The position numbers and the translations under genes were made by a program. Under the pieces are notes generated by a model, which saw nothing but the letters and a program-made list of their open reading frames with translations, made no database searches and had not been told where the DNA came from. From Polytrichum commune (Eukaryota > Streptophyta > Polytrichopsida > Polytrichales > Polytrichaceae), in assembly GCA_950295325.1 (NCBI GenBank), contig OX485805.1, positions 43,796,758 through 43,860,757 of the forward strand: DNA of 64,000 bases, in the 5' to 3' direction. Shown one piece after another: positions 1 to 11,371 of this stretch; position 1 is the first letter of the stretch, and every line of letters starts with the position of its first letter.

Positions 1-562
1 GTGCTATTTACATACTTAATATAAAAATGAAGCATTTAATCAAGCATATGGTACAACTTAGGCTATGGGTTAGTCTAATAAGACAACAATTAGTATAAAT
101 ATGATAGCATTAGACTAATAACACAACAATTAAGGTGTTAATCATACACTTAAGACAAAAATGAAAATTTAAATCGTTAATCAAGAATATGGTGTGCCTC
201 CTAAATCATCGGTTAATCCATTGAACATGGTAGATAAATTTATAGGAGCATTTTGACTCCGGAATAGATTCAAAGTACCCAATTTAGTCTAGTGGGACCC
301 AATTTCAATTCATTAATCACAACCCTATAGATGTCATCCCCATAGTATTAAGTGTCGTGAAACTTAATTGTCGAGAACACCGAACATTGACCATGGTAAT
401 TTCTACGAAACTTAACCCTCAAGACCATCGGGCCCTAGAATCGGGCCTCACCACTTTACATGTGACAAGGTTGGGCCCCAAAAAAGTTCATAAAGTGGGG
501 CCGGATTGAGGGCTTCATCAGGCAGGTGCTCCGGCCGGCCCCAGGCCGTGTATAAAGCCGCC
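1..562. other. Intergenic, no gene seen
   Basis: This stretch is AT-rich and has no credible ORF. From about 430 to 560 it becomes GC-rich with several GGGCC/GGCCC-type words, which may be the decayed end of a transposon, but no paired terminal repeats were found. The duplicated kinase-locus sequence begins at about 563. Confidence 0.6.
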
Positions 563-719
563 CTTAGTTATTCTTTCTAGGAGTATGTACCAATGATACT
601 ACGGTTCTAATTTGAAAAATAAGTGTTTGAGATGGTATATTATTATGCAATGCTCACTAATTTGGAGCTGAAGTTGGTGGGAATTCTGATGTTAAGATAA
701 TATGTAACAGATTATGCAG

Positions 720-1190
720 GTACTTTGGGATTGATAAGTTCATATGAGACTTTTGCCCAAGAGTTTATTGTCCATGACCTTGACCCTAAATTGGGTGAAT
801 CAGATCGGATTTTGCTGGGGCCGAAGCGGGCAGGGAATCGTTATAAAAAGGCAAGTGAAGGCATCATGCTTATGGCCTGGTGAATGTGTTTCTCCTTTGC
901 AGTTTCCTGTCAAGGACAGAATTTGTTGTCCAGTTCTTGTGGCTCATGGGGGGAGACCGGGGAAATGTGCAGGTTCTTAAAATGAGACAGCTGGATCGAA
1001 ATGAATCCCAAGGCTATCAAGAACCTCTTGTAGAAGCCTTGCTGCAAAGTCTGTCGTATCATAAGGATCATGAGAATTTAGTTGGATATTGTGCCCATAA
1101 CAACCAACTTTTCTTGTTGTACAATTTGACCCCTCTGCGGAGTCACCTCCTAAGCAAGTTACTAGCTTGGGGATGGTCTTGAATTTGCTG
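720..1190 (+). pseudogene. RLCK-VII-like kinase N-lobe fragment (copy A)
   Basis: Two exon-like blocks follow AG acceptors (after 719 and after about 901). The second reads KMRQLDRNESQGYQEPLVEA followed by LLQSLSYHKDHENLVGYCAHNN. This matches subdomains II-V of receptor-like cytoplasmic kinases of the PBS1/PBL group (family pattern VAVKQLDRNGLQGxxEFLVEV then LxHPNLVxLIGYCAD). The K of the VAVK motif is kept as K in KMRQ. The reading ends soon after subdomain V; no HRD, DFG or APE follows. It is a truncated, non-catalytic fragment, and its paralogue lies at 19830-20345. Alternative: the last exon of a larger upstream gene that was cut off when the duplication formed. Confidence 0.75.
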
Positions 1191-1989
1191 TCTAATTTGC
1201 GAATCATTAGACTTGTCAGGAAGCTGTGGAATGTTTCAAGAGATGCCTACCATGTGAGGTTGAGAGATGATGCGGGTTCAGCACAAAAGAGGAGACTCTT
1301 AAATTTAAGCCTTGCAAAATGCATTGACAGCAGATGTTATTACGCATTAGTGAACTCGCAATGTAATTGATTATCGAGATGTCCAAGGATGATTCAACAC
1401 AAGATTGATGACTATGCAGCTCGTGATTTGAACTGTTGTCGTTTCATTATTCCTACGTATACTCATTCCTATAAGCCTTTCAAAGCATTTCAAGTGCTCC
1501 TCTACCTAGAGGGAGCAGACCCGGTGGGAAAGAAGGGCAGGAAGAGTTGAAGATTGTTTGAATACGGTATGTGGGTGTTAGTTGGTCAATTGTTTTTGTT
1601 CTCCATCTTCTACTGGTCATATTTTACGTCTTCAAATTTGTGTTGCAATAGCAAATGTATGATGAATCACCAAAAAAATTAGGATTTCCCTTGATTTAGT
1701 TACATAAATTATGGGCAGTGCATATGAGTTACTTCCTCGTTGAATGAACACATAGATTCCTCTAATTGTGTTGAGTATTGAGTATACTAGAGTAGTTAAT
1801 ACAATTTGAAGTTGGAGTCCAATTTCTTTTAAACGTGTGTTTTATGATGTTTGTAGGTTCTTAGATCCACACCTAACCACACATTCATCAATTATAATTG
1901 TCCAATTAAGAAATAAAATTGGATGGCACTTGCATACCTTACTAACATGTTGAAATATTGTAAGAAACATGGTTTTCAAGTGAAACTTC

Positions 1990-1992
1990 ATA

Positions 1993-2028
<36 letters not shown>

Positions 2029-2070
2029 TGTATGTATGTATATGTATGTGTGTATGTGTATGTGTATATG
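1990..2070. repeat. (TATG)n / (TA)n microsatellite
   Basis: Tandem TATA then about ten TATG/TGTA units. The matching place in the second copy (about 21160-21205) is mainly (TA)n with few TATG units, so the array diverged after duplication. Confidence 0.95.
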
Positions 2071-2476
2071 TATATTTTGAAGAATTCTTGCTAAAAATTG
2101 TACTTGTGAGAATTTATTCGATTAGAGCACATAATTTTAGAATTATATTATTAGAATAAAGTCTATAGTTGGTTTTGAATAATTCAAATATGGATGCTAT
2201 AGTTTATGGTTCTCATTCATTGTCATAAAACAAGAAAATAATTCAAAATGTAGTCTACGAGTAGTCTATGAGACATATATGAGAAATTTGAGCTTAACTT
2301 GGTCAACATCCTTACTTCTTTATTTTCAATCAGTTATTCATTGAAGTACTATGGTTATTCTTTGTAGTATTACTCAACTTAGATTTCTTTTCTTTCATAG
2401 TATGGTACACTTGATTTCCTAGAGTTTTGATTTTGAATTGGTGATTTGGGAAAATCAACCTGCACATTTATAACTA

Positions 2477-2829
2477 CACCAAATATGATATTTAGTGTCA
2501 TGTGGCATTTTATGTCACCATGGTAAGTTTATGGATGACACTTCTTATGAATAAGTGAACAACTACTATCATGGATGATGGATGAGTTCATCCATTGGCC
2601 AAAACTCTATCTTCTCTTGCCAGCAACTTGCGATGCAATATTGTCATGGGTGATTGAAATTTGGATGAATGATCACTTGGTAAGTGACATTAATTGCAAC
2701 ACTGTAAATCTATACTCCCCAAAATCTTTTACAAGGAATGACAAATAATGTTGGGTTAACATACCTTGGTCTACAATTAGTATTGAGCAAAGAAAGAAGA
2801 ATTGGTGACAGAGAATATCATATTTAGTG
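2477..2829. mobile_element. TA-flanked MITE, CACTAAATATG family, copy 1
   Basis: The ends are CACCAAATATGATATTTAGTG on the left and a matching CATATTTAGTG on the right, each flanked by TA (2475-2476 and 2830-2831), as expected for Tc1/mariner (Stowaway-like) MITEs. It is about 353 bp with no ORF. Related copies lie at 8986-9358, 21622-21974, 28350-28713 and 50185-50555. The terminal repeat is itself palindromic (ACTAAATATgATATTTAGT). Confidence 0.85.
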
Positions 2830-2870
2830 TAGCTACTACATTAAATATGATATTCTCTGTCACCAATTCT
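2799..2870. repeat. Long hairpin at the MITE right end
   Basis: The right end of the MITE is followed directly by an inverted copy of itself. The arm GAATTGGTGACAGAGAATAT and onwards pairs with ATATTCTCTGTCACCAATTC, giving about 30-bp arms around a loop of a few bases. The same hairpin sits at 21945-22015 and 50524-50597, so it predates the locus duplications. It probably marks a second element inserted head to head and then lost except for its end. Confidence 0.85.
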
Positions 2871-3031
2871 AGTGGTCTGGTGCATGACGTTGGATATTAT
2901 AAGGCAGGCAGGGATATATTGAGTGCTTTTTGTACCCGCTGTTATAGTATAAATGCCTAGTGTTGTATGAGACTTATTGGTTTTTATTGATTGTTTCTGT
3001 CTTGTTGTATAGAGAACACAAGGGCAGCTTA

Positions 3032-4317
3032 GGGGGACGTTAAATACCCCCCCACGAACTTTTCGGACTGTCAGATCCGGGCTGGGGCAGCCGCCCGTCC
3101 AGAAAATCTGGATTTTCTGGACCCGCCCGAAAACTGCTGCCCGCCCGCCCGATTTCGAAAAAACCATTGCCCTTGCATTCTTGAAGGCCACTTACTCACA
3201 AATCCCATATTGAGTGCACTACACCTTCAAGGGCCAAAATCCAATATATATGTTCACTTCCAATTGAGTAAATAAGCAATTGACTGGGGTTTCATTATCA
3301 AAGTGAAACCGTCAATAAAACATGTAATTAACTTAGAAGTCAAAAATATTACAAAACCCTCACTAGCACTGAGGTTATAATTTTTGTGACTCACAATTTG
3401 AAATTGTCTTTGTCATTCTAAAATGACACTTAAATTTAGTGTGCTGATTTAGTATGTGTATTTTATAATATTTTAGGTAATGCCGTCTACTTTCACAAGT
3501 ATTCATACGCATTCATTAATCAATTATTAGAATTAATTCATTGGACTTGATTATTAGAATTAATTCACTGGAATTGATTCCAGAAATTAATTATTATAAT
3601 TAATTCACTAGAATTAAATTCCAGATATTAATTATTAGAATTAATTCACTGGAATTAAATTCCAGATATTAATTATTATAATTAAATCACTGGAATTGAT
3701 TCCAGAAATTAATTATTAGAATTAACTCACTGGAATTAATTCCAATAATTAATTAATTACAGTAAGTACATTTTATAATCAATTAGCTTTACTTAATTTT
3801 GTAAGCATAATTTCTGATTTATTTGGGATTAATGAATGCGTATGAATACTTGTGAAAGTAGACGGCATTACCTAAAATATTATAAAATACACATACTAAA
3901 TCAGCACACTAAATTTAAGTGTCATTTTAGAATGACAAAGACAATTTCAAATTGTGAGTCACAAAAATTATAACCTCAGTGCTAGTGAGGGTTTTGTAAT
4001 ATTTTTTATTTCTAAGTTAATTACATGTTTTATTGACGGTTTCACTTTGATAATGAAACCCCAGTCAATTGCTTATTTACTCAATTGGAAGTGAACATAT
4101 ATATTGGATTTTGGCCCTTGAAGGTGAAGTGCACTCAGTATGGGATTTGTGAGTAAGTGGCCTTCAAGAATGCAAGGACAATGGTTTTTTTCGAAATCGG
4201 GCGGGCGGGCAGCAGTTTTCGGGCGGGTCCAGAAAATCCAGATTTTCTGGACGGGCGGCTGCCCCAGCCCGGATCTGACAGTCCGAAAAGTTCGTGGGGG
4301 GGTATTTAACGTCCCCC
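3032..4317. mobile_element. Mutator-like foldback element, copy 1
   Basis: A 1,286-bp element with inverted arms of about 490 bp (3032-3521 and 3827-4317). The termini are GGGGGACGTTAAATAC and its exact complement. It is flanked by a perfect 9-bp target duplication GGCAGCTTA (3023-3031, 4318-4326), the hallmark of Mutator-like (MULE) transposition. The arms carry a GC-rich outer part (GCCCGCCCG runs) and an AT-rich inner part. It encodes no transposase, so it is non-autonomous. A relative lies at 22353-23742. Confidence 0.95.
3530..3765. repeat. AT-rich tandem repeat in the foldback centre
   Basis: Several units built on TTATTAGAATTAATTCACTG followed by GAATT(A/G)ATTCCAGA, about 35-50 bp long. 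Each unit is partly palindromic (GGAATTNNATTCC). The array fills the space between the two long arms. The related element at 22353-23742 has a completely different tandem array in the same place. Confidence 0.85.
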
Positions 4318-4326
4318 GGCAGCTTA

Positions 4327-7300
4327 TCCTATAGAGTTCATCCCCAACGTCAAGTTGCCTTGCGTGGTGCTTTTATTTATTTTAATAAAACTAAAAGATA
4401 TATCAACGAAATGAAAAATGCTAATGAAAAATCTCAATGAAATTTGTTAGTTCAGTTGAGAAAAGTGAAAAAAAATTACTAAGTTTTTTTTATTGAAAAT
4501 TTTCAATTGATTTTTTCAATTATTTTTTTTCATTCACAAATTAATCTACAATCATGGATTAAGAGTATTGCTTAACTTTTTACTTTGACATCTTTAATTA
4601 TGATTTAGTAGGTGAGTTTGTCTTTGAATAAAGAGACCGTAGCACATAACTCGCAAAATTTAATAATTTTTTTATAAGTATGTGGAACATTGAGTCATGT
4701 TTCAAATAAGAATTGGTAATTTTTTTAATATGCAATTGGTAGACAATATGATTTTGGGGCGGAATGATAATTACAAAGGTTAAAGCCAATTGAATTAGTT
4801 ACCTTGTTACTTTCCCCAAGTAATAAATTTTGTGACAAAGACTGTTTGTGGGTTCCAAACACTTCAAGGTCCATATCTTGGAGACGAATACACATGCTTA
4901 TCTTGACCAAGAACCTATACTTGAATGGTATGTGACTAAGGGCTCTTGAAACGGTCACCAAAACAACATGTCTTCAAAAATACCGGACTACATGCTCAAA
5001 ATATGATAACCAATATAGGCTCAAATTATAATCCCCTTAGTTTTTTTTAGTTTTTTTAATGAGGTTATTGATTAACCCTTTAATGAGCACGAGAATCTCA
5101 GTTTTGATCATGATTAAGATCTTCATGTGGGCTTTGAAAAATTATGAAGAAAGTGACTTACGGCCTTATTTGGATTTGCAAACCATCTCGTTCTAATTGC
5201 GTGTTTCTTATCCTAAAAGAAGTGAGCTAGTAAAAATCTAAAAAAATTCTACACCCATCTATCTTACACCATTTTGCTCTAGATGACAAAGGACTCAATT
5301 TGCCTTTCAAAAATGCTTGAAACTAGTATTTGCAATAACTTCTTAGGCATTTACGGGTTATATTACCCCCGAGCCTTGCAAGTTGGGCAATCAAACATGA
5401 CATTATCGGAAACAAGGACCCTCCGAGAATGGTACTAGTCTAAATTTTTGCACGCAAGTCCATGTTGTTCTCAGAATGAAAAGGCTTGAGGTGAAGTAAT
5501 TTAAAAATGAGCTTTAGTGCCTCACTCATGTTGATTTTCAGATCACAAAGTCTTGTTCCAATTAATGGTGCCAACGTTGATGATAGAAAGCTCCTGAAAT
5601 TGGGTATTCAACTTTCCAGAACTTTAAGTGAAGTTAAACAATGATCGCAATTAATTAGCAGTTATATAGGAAGGCGGAGTTCCTGCCAATGTACGGGGAC
5701 TACCGACATTTAGTTACGAGCTAGCCGAAATTTTTTGGAGATTTCCAAATGAGTTCGAATGTGTGATTCGGATGAGGTACCGTTGGAAAATTGTCTAGGT
5801 CAGAAATCAATTGGTTCAAGGAAGAATAGGCCAACAATATGGCCGGTTGAGGTATCATAGTTCGGGATATTTACCAAGTTAATTTCTTAATTTTAGGCAA
5901 GTAGCCGAATGGATTAGGGATAGGGCGGAAATGTTACTAGGGTGATACTAGAGTCATCACTCATAAGGTTAAAAAGCATGGGGGCTAATTTATGGTTGGT
6001 TCCGTTGTCATTAGGCCGATTAGGGTTTTGAGGCTCTAAGCAGCCAGGGACCCTCTCTCACAAGTATAAGAAGAGTTTGAGCCCCTTGGGCAAAGTACCT
6101 CGCTCCTCCGTTACGGTTTTCTCTCTACCCCATTCCTGCTCTAAGCTTCCGCCTTTGCTCTTGTATTTTCAATTGATGTTTTCAAGCTCCATGTTTGGCT
6201 TCAAGCTTAGTGGGTGGTTTCCGATCTTGCACCACTTGTCAATCTCGTTCAAGGGTACATTGAATTAAGTGCTAAAATGCTAGTTTTTTTTTCTTCTCAT
6301 CTTTTCTTTTTGTTTTGCAATTGTGGGTAATAGTAGTTATGATAATTGTGGCCATGTCTTGACAATAGATCGATTGTAGGTCGAGTGATGATGTTTACAA
6401 ATGCATGGAGGTTTGAGGAACATTTATGCTGGATTTTCATGTTGGTGGGTTGTTAACTTGTTGTAAGTTGTGGGTGCTTATGTTGGTTTGGGGGATCAAA
6501 TTTTGTTGTCGGTTGTGAGTGATTCAAGGCCCGCTGGGTTGGAAGCAAAAATTTGGAAGCCATTCTTAGAATTGCTTGGGAGGGGTCAGATGAGAACTTT
6601 GATAATATCATTGAAGAGGCAATTCCTTTGTGGAAAAATGGAACTAAGTACTGGTTCCTATATGCCAACCATTCTCGTTATATGTCTTTTGCAAGTGACG
6701 TTTTTGGTTCAATTACTTCAATTATGTTCCCAATTCTAAGGATGTCAATTAGTTTCAAGGTTGCATGTATTGTTGTACTAACCAACCTCTAAAAAAATGT
6801 ATGCACCCTCTTTGGATCCATACATTTTTCAGAGGTTACATTCTTGGCCCCCAAATAGTGGGGACTTGACAAGGTTCAACTCCTTCCAGGGATACTTGGG
6901 ATTTCTTTCAACACAAATTCACTCCCTTAAAAGCATTACACCAATTTTATTTTATATAAAAAAATCCGACTTAATATACTTAACTTCGGAAATATGCCGA
7001 AGTAAAATCTAGAAACTAGGAAAATTGCCGAATGGTAAAGGTAAATCTCGGAATTTAACCGAGAAAAAAAAAGTGGCTTTCGGTAGCTTCCGAGTGAAAA
7101 GAAAAAAATCCGAACCATTTCATAAAAGGTAGGAAATGTACCGCCGGACTGTGGTTCCTGCAAATTGCTTTGGAAGTCAGCAAGTCAACATTATATAATT
7201 TGCAATAAGCTAATCCGAAGAGTGAGATTTTAACACAATGAAATGTTGTAGATCGGTTTTCAGTTCAAAGACTAATTGATTTGGAAGTGGTTTGGAGCTC

Positions 7301-8985
7301 AATGTTGCTACTATGATGTGCAATTAATAATAAAAGAAAAGTAATGTCGGGGTTTGGTTTAGGAACCGACATGAATGGGAGCCCATTCCTTTATATTGTG
7401 TTCATGTTTGACCAAGCGTCACTTTAAGGGTACTCCCTCGCTCTCGGAAGGTGGGCTTCTATAGTTTCCAAGAAAAACACGGTACGTAACATCTAGTTGG
7501 GGGGGGGGGTCTACAGGAGGTTGTTTGTTGTCTAACTTCCTTTTGTTTAGTATTAGGTATGTGAGGTATTTAATGGCAATTTGGTGTAGATGTTTCACAA
7601 GTATTTTGATCTCGTTTGTATAACATTTGGTGAGGTTGGCATTAGGTGGGGGGGGGGGGGGTGGCTATCTGTGGGAGCACCTAGTACGCATAGTATCTCC
7701 GGATCAAGTATGGATAGGCATGTGCATGGTATAGTGGGGCATGTGCATTACAATAGCCATTGTGGGACTATGTTGTCTTGTGGTCTAGAGTTTTGGTTGC
7801 TTGCATTTATGAGTGTGTAGTATCTCATGTGTTTATTTGATTGTAGCGTATGTGCAATTTGGTGGACTGCTTTATCATGGAGTGGTATACGCAGTCCCTT
7901 TATGTGTACCTTTGAACATGTAGAGGGTAGGTGTGGCCATGTGTCTATGGTATTTGGGGCATAGTGTACAGTTTGGGTTTGCGTACAAGTTAGGCTAGAA
8001 GATATTTTTATGGTGCTTACCCATATATTGGGCATATCGGAATTTTAGAGTATGTGTGACTTGGGTGTCTGTAGTCCTGGGGTTTTTCCCAAAGTAGTTG
8101 GAGAGTTCGTGGTTGATTTGGTCATTGGATGTCTATTTGTCTATGTATGTGAATTTGGATTGGACTACTCTTAGTTCTTGGTTCTTGTGTTCCTTGTTGA
8201 TGTATGTTTGCAAGTTGCGTATAGCACCCGTGTGGGAACTTGTTGGGACCCCATTGAGACAATATCGCGTAGTATGGGCCGTATGTATCCCCGGGGTGTT
8301 GGTGGGTTTGTCTAGGAGGACTCCATCAATTGCTAGTTGATCCATGATTTCATTGCTTATTATGCATGTGTGTTCTTTGAGTTTTTCAATTGTGATTTTT
8401 GTGTGTGGACCAGGTAATATGGTTGACTATAGCGGCGATGAATAATTTATCCAGGTGGTTGTGTTGGGATGATGAGTGTCGTATGTGGTTATGTATTAGG
8501 TATATACTATTAATATAATATATATATAACAGATATATTCTTATTATATGGGCCATTTCATCCAAGCAATAATAATCTCAAATAATCCTGATTTCATGAT
8601 TATATAGATAGATAGTGGTTTAATAGATTTCTGACAATGATCTCCTTGTGCACAAGATTCGAGGTATGTTTTTCCATTTTCTTTTTACTTCATGTTTATG
8701 TTGAGATAGGATGACATTGGATGAAAACATGTTTATAATTGTTTCATGTACTCAAACAAATATTGGATATCGAATACCAAAATGGGTCTCTTATGGATAA
8801 AGTAAATCCATATCTACAGTATATATATATAGACACACAAACTAACTCTTATCCTATACGAATACATTTATGTATGTTAAATATAAATTAATGGATAAGA
8901 TTTCCTCAATTTTGCACTCTTCGAATGAAATATGTTATTTATTCATGATAAGATTTCTTCTAGATTATGGCTCTACGGTTAACTA
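4327..8985. other. Gene-poor intergenic region
   Basis: No gene was recognised. Short ORFs (at most 95 codons) show no family motif. Points seen: poly-A/poly-T runs near 4470-4540 and 5040; a short imperfect hairpin at about 6784-6838; G homopolymers at 7498-7510 and 7649-7660; and an AT-rich simple stretch at 8500-8560. The 5640-6270 and 7500-8340 parts are less AT-biased and may be old transposon sequence, but no terminal repeats or target duplications could be paired. Confidence 0.5.
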
Positions 8986-9358
8986 TATTAAATATGATAT
9001 TTCATTTCATATGGTATTTAACATCACTGTGGTAATTTTGCAGATGACGCTTCTAATGAATAAGTGAACAAATATGGTCATGGATGATGGATGAGTTCAT
9101 CCATTGGCCAAGACCTTGCCCTCTCTTATCAACAACTTGTGATGAAATATTGTCATGGGTGATTGAAATTTGGATGAAAAATCACTTGGTAAGTGACAAT
9201 AATTGCAAGACTATAGATCTATAATCCTCCCACAAAATTTACAAGGAATGACAAATTACGTTGGGTTAACATTTAGTGTTGGTGACACTATACCGTTGTC
9301 CAAAATTAGTATTGAGAAAGAAAATTTGAACTGGTGCCACTAAATATCATATTTAGTG
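8986..9358. mobile_element. TA-flanked MITE, CACTAAATATG family, copy 2
   Basis: Same family as 2477-2829. It shares the internal block with GATGGATGAGTTCATCCATTGGCCA and the right end CATATTTAGTG followed by TA. The left end is diverged (TATTAAATATG). This copy lacks the extra hairpin at its right end and lies outside the segmental duplications, so it is an independent insertion. Confidence 0.8.
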
Positions 9359-10950
9359 TAGTCGCCCAATGTAGAATCTTTTAGCATCCACACTTGCAAT
9401 GATTGAATTCAACTTGTGGTTGTGAGCCATATAGGATAACTTGCATTTTGCTATATTGTTTATATAATACAAGAAGAAGTGAAGGTTGGCAATCATGAGG
9501 TAAAAATAACTTGGAGTTATTTGCAAAATTCATAAGGTTCACGTACCATCCGAAGATCTAGTGCTCCCAAAAAGGTGCAATGCACATCAAATCTTTAATA
9601 CATAACATAAGATTTTACATCTGGATCCTTTAACTTTATATATTAATTGACATAGTCTCTTTGTGGGCTAGGTATGCCCTTAACCAATATTTCTCCCACT
9701 TGAAGGTTATCAAGTTATTTAGAGTCTTGAAATCCATGAATTTGCTCTTCATCATTTTGAGAGGAATCACTTGAACTTTCTCTTTGCGTAAAAATCTACT
9801 AAGGCCCATTTTGGTCAACACTACATCTTTAAAAAGAGGAGAAATTCTTGCTCCTTTGAATCCAACCCTTATATTTATTGTTATTGGTTTTAGGGTTTGT
9901 AGAGGTTTAAGCTCACCCATTGAGCCAAATCCTCCTTCCTAATCTTTAGTACTTACATTGACCCTTCTCCAAATGTCTGTATATATTCTAAATGCAGTCT
10001 TGAATGGGTTGAAGTAGGAGATGTTAAGGGATTGCAATTCATGTGGGGTGGGTGAGGGAAGACTCAACATATCAATGCTAAATTTGTGTGTTTTCTTAAG
10101 AACCTTTATAGAGACATGATTTTTATGCCATAAAAAATTAGCAACAATCTTCTAGAAATTCCAACCTTTTATTTCTTCTTATGGCATTTAATGAAGTAGT
10201 ATATTTGCTTGATTTTTTATGGTCCATATAGTCATTCACTTGCATGGCAATGCATGTTCCATTCTTAGAAAGTGTAATGGACATTTGTCTGGGTTATCTT
10301 TTCCTTTTAAAATATATATTAAGCCCACAAAAATATTTCATTTAAAAAGTATTACAAAGGCATGTCTCTCCCATGGTATCCTTCTTTTTCCTACCAGATC
10401 ACATTTCTTGCATCTCTGATCGCAAAATCCGTTGGACCATGTCAATATATTTGTTAGGCCTTATAAATTGTATTTTGGGGACCGCGTCCTGAATGGTCTC
10501 TCTGCCATATTTTCTTAAACCCAATGGTCCCGAGACGAGTTCAGCAGCCAATCAGCGCTCTTACAGCGACCTTTTCCTACTTCCTGGTGCATAGTGTAAA
10601 CGGGTCCTAAATACCATAAACGGTGTAGAACTCGAAAGGCAGGCTTATAGAACAGGAACACGTGGCACCAGCGGCCGTGATGGAATTCTTCAAAGGCAGC
10701 CGCGGACGAAGCAACAACGAGGAAGCAAGAACGACAATCCTCCGATGTTGCCACTGACGTGATTTTATGAGGTTGATGGTGATTCTAAAGCGTCGAGGAA
10801 AATGGAGCGAGAGAAAGATTGGAGGGGACTATAAGAAGACTTGTGAAGGCTTAAGAAAACGCGGTGACGAGAGATATGGTTCGATCTCGTCTTCCAGTTG
10901 TGTTCAAAGTACGAAGAGGCGAGAAAGACAGGACATACCTGGAGGTATGA
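9359..10950. other. Intergenic with a short dispersed repeat
   Basis: No gene was recognised. The 9636-9870 part is about 75-80% identical by eye to 26555-26770. On the minus strand it keeps an open frame of up to 94 codons containing SPLFKDVVLTKMGL, which matches no family I know; it may be a fragment of a dispersed element. From about 10440 the base composition rises in GC towards the kinase-unit head. Confidence 0.5.
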
Positions 10951-10959
10951 GGATGCTCC

Positions 10960-11327
10960 GCCTTCTCCCCTCTCCGATTCTCCTCCTCCGCCTATGGAGG
11001 CACCCATATGTATATAGCAGCTGAGATGGAAACGCAAATTCATATGGGACTCATCAGTGGCGGGCAGCAGCAGGTACTGTAGTCGAAGAAAGACTCTTTC
11101 CCAAGAGTCGGGCGAAGGCAAATGGTTTTGAGTTGGCTGCAGGAGGGGACTCACGGGAAGCAGTTGGGGAGGGCCTGGGCAGCCTGGCCTTTGAGCTTGG
11201 AACAACGCTGGCACCCACGAGGCAGAGCTCGTTGGCGAGTGCTTAACAACTTACGGGCCCTTCAACCTCCTGCCGGTAAATCCTGGACATGGTCGGGCTG
11301 CAATAAGTTAGAGAATTCATACTTCGC

Positions 11328-11371
<44 letters not shown>

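Larger units (their letters stand above)
563..2918 (+). repeat. Segmental duplication, kinase-locus tail (copy A)
   Basis: This 2.35-kb block matches 19661-22062 almost base for base, apart from short indels and a different microsatellite. Both copies open with cttagttat.ctttctagga and end after gatattataaggca.gcaggga. The block contains the RLCK-like exons, their 3' flank and one TA-flanked MITE with a hairpin end, so the MITE was in place before the duplication. Upstream of 563 the two copies are unrelated, so copy A lacks the kinase head found in the 10960-22062 unit. Confidence 0.93.

Noticed and set aside
1923-2159. ORF rich in YMCVCV repeats
   Set aside because: It is a translation of the TATG microsatellite.
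2841-3191. 116-codon minus-strand ORF and its relative at 4140-4334
   Set aside because: Both are the two inverted arms of the Mutator-like foldback read in the same direction of the arm; no transposase motif.
3530-3765. CRISPR-like or centromeric satellite array
   Set aside because: Units are diverged, contiguous without spacers, and confined to the centre of one transposon.
5560-6270. Possible solo LTR (TATA-like region, pyrimidine-rich downstream part)
   Set aside because: No TG...CA boundaries with a target duplication, no primer-binding site and no second copy in the window.
10765-11214. 149-codon minus-strand ORF upstream of the kinase gene
   Set aside because: The matching region of the paralogue (58832-59083) does not keep the same frame or length, so it is not under coding constraint.
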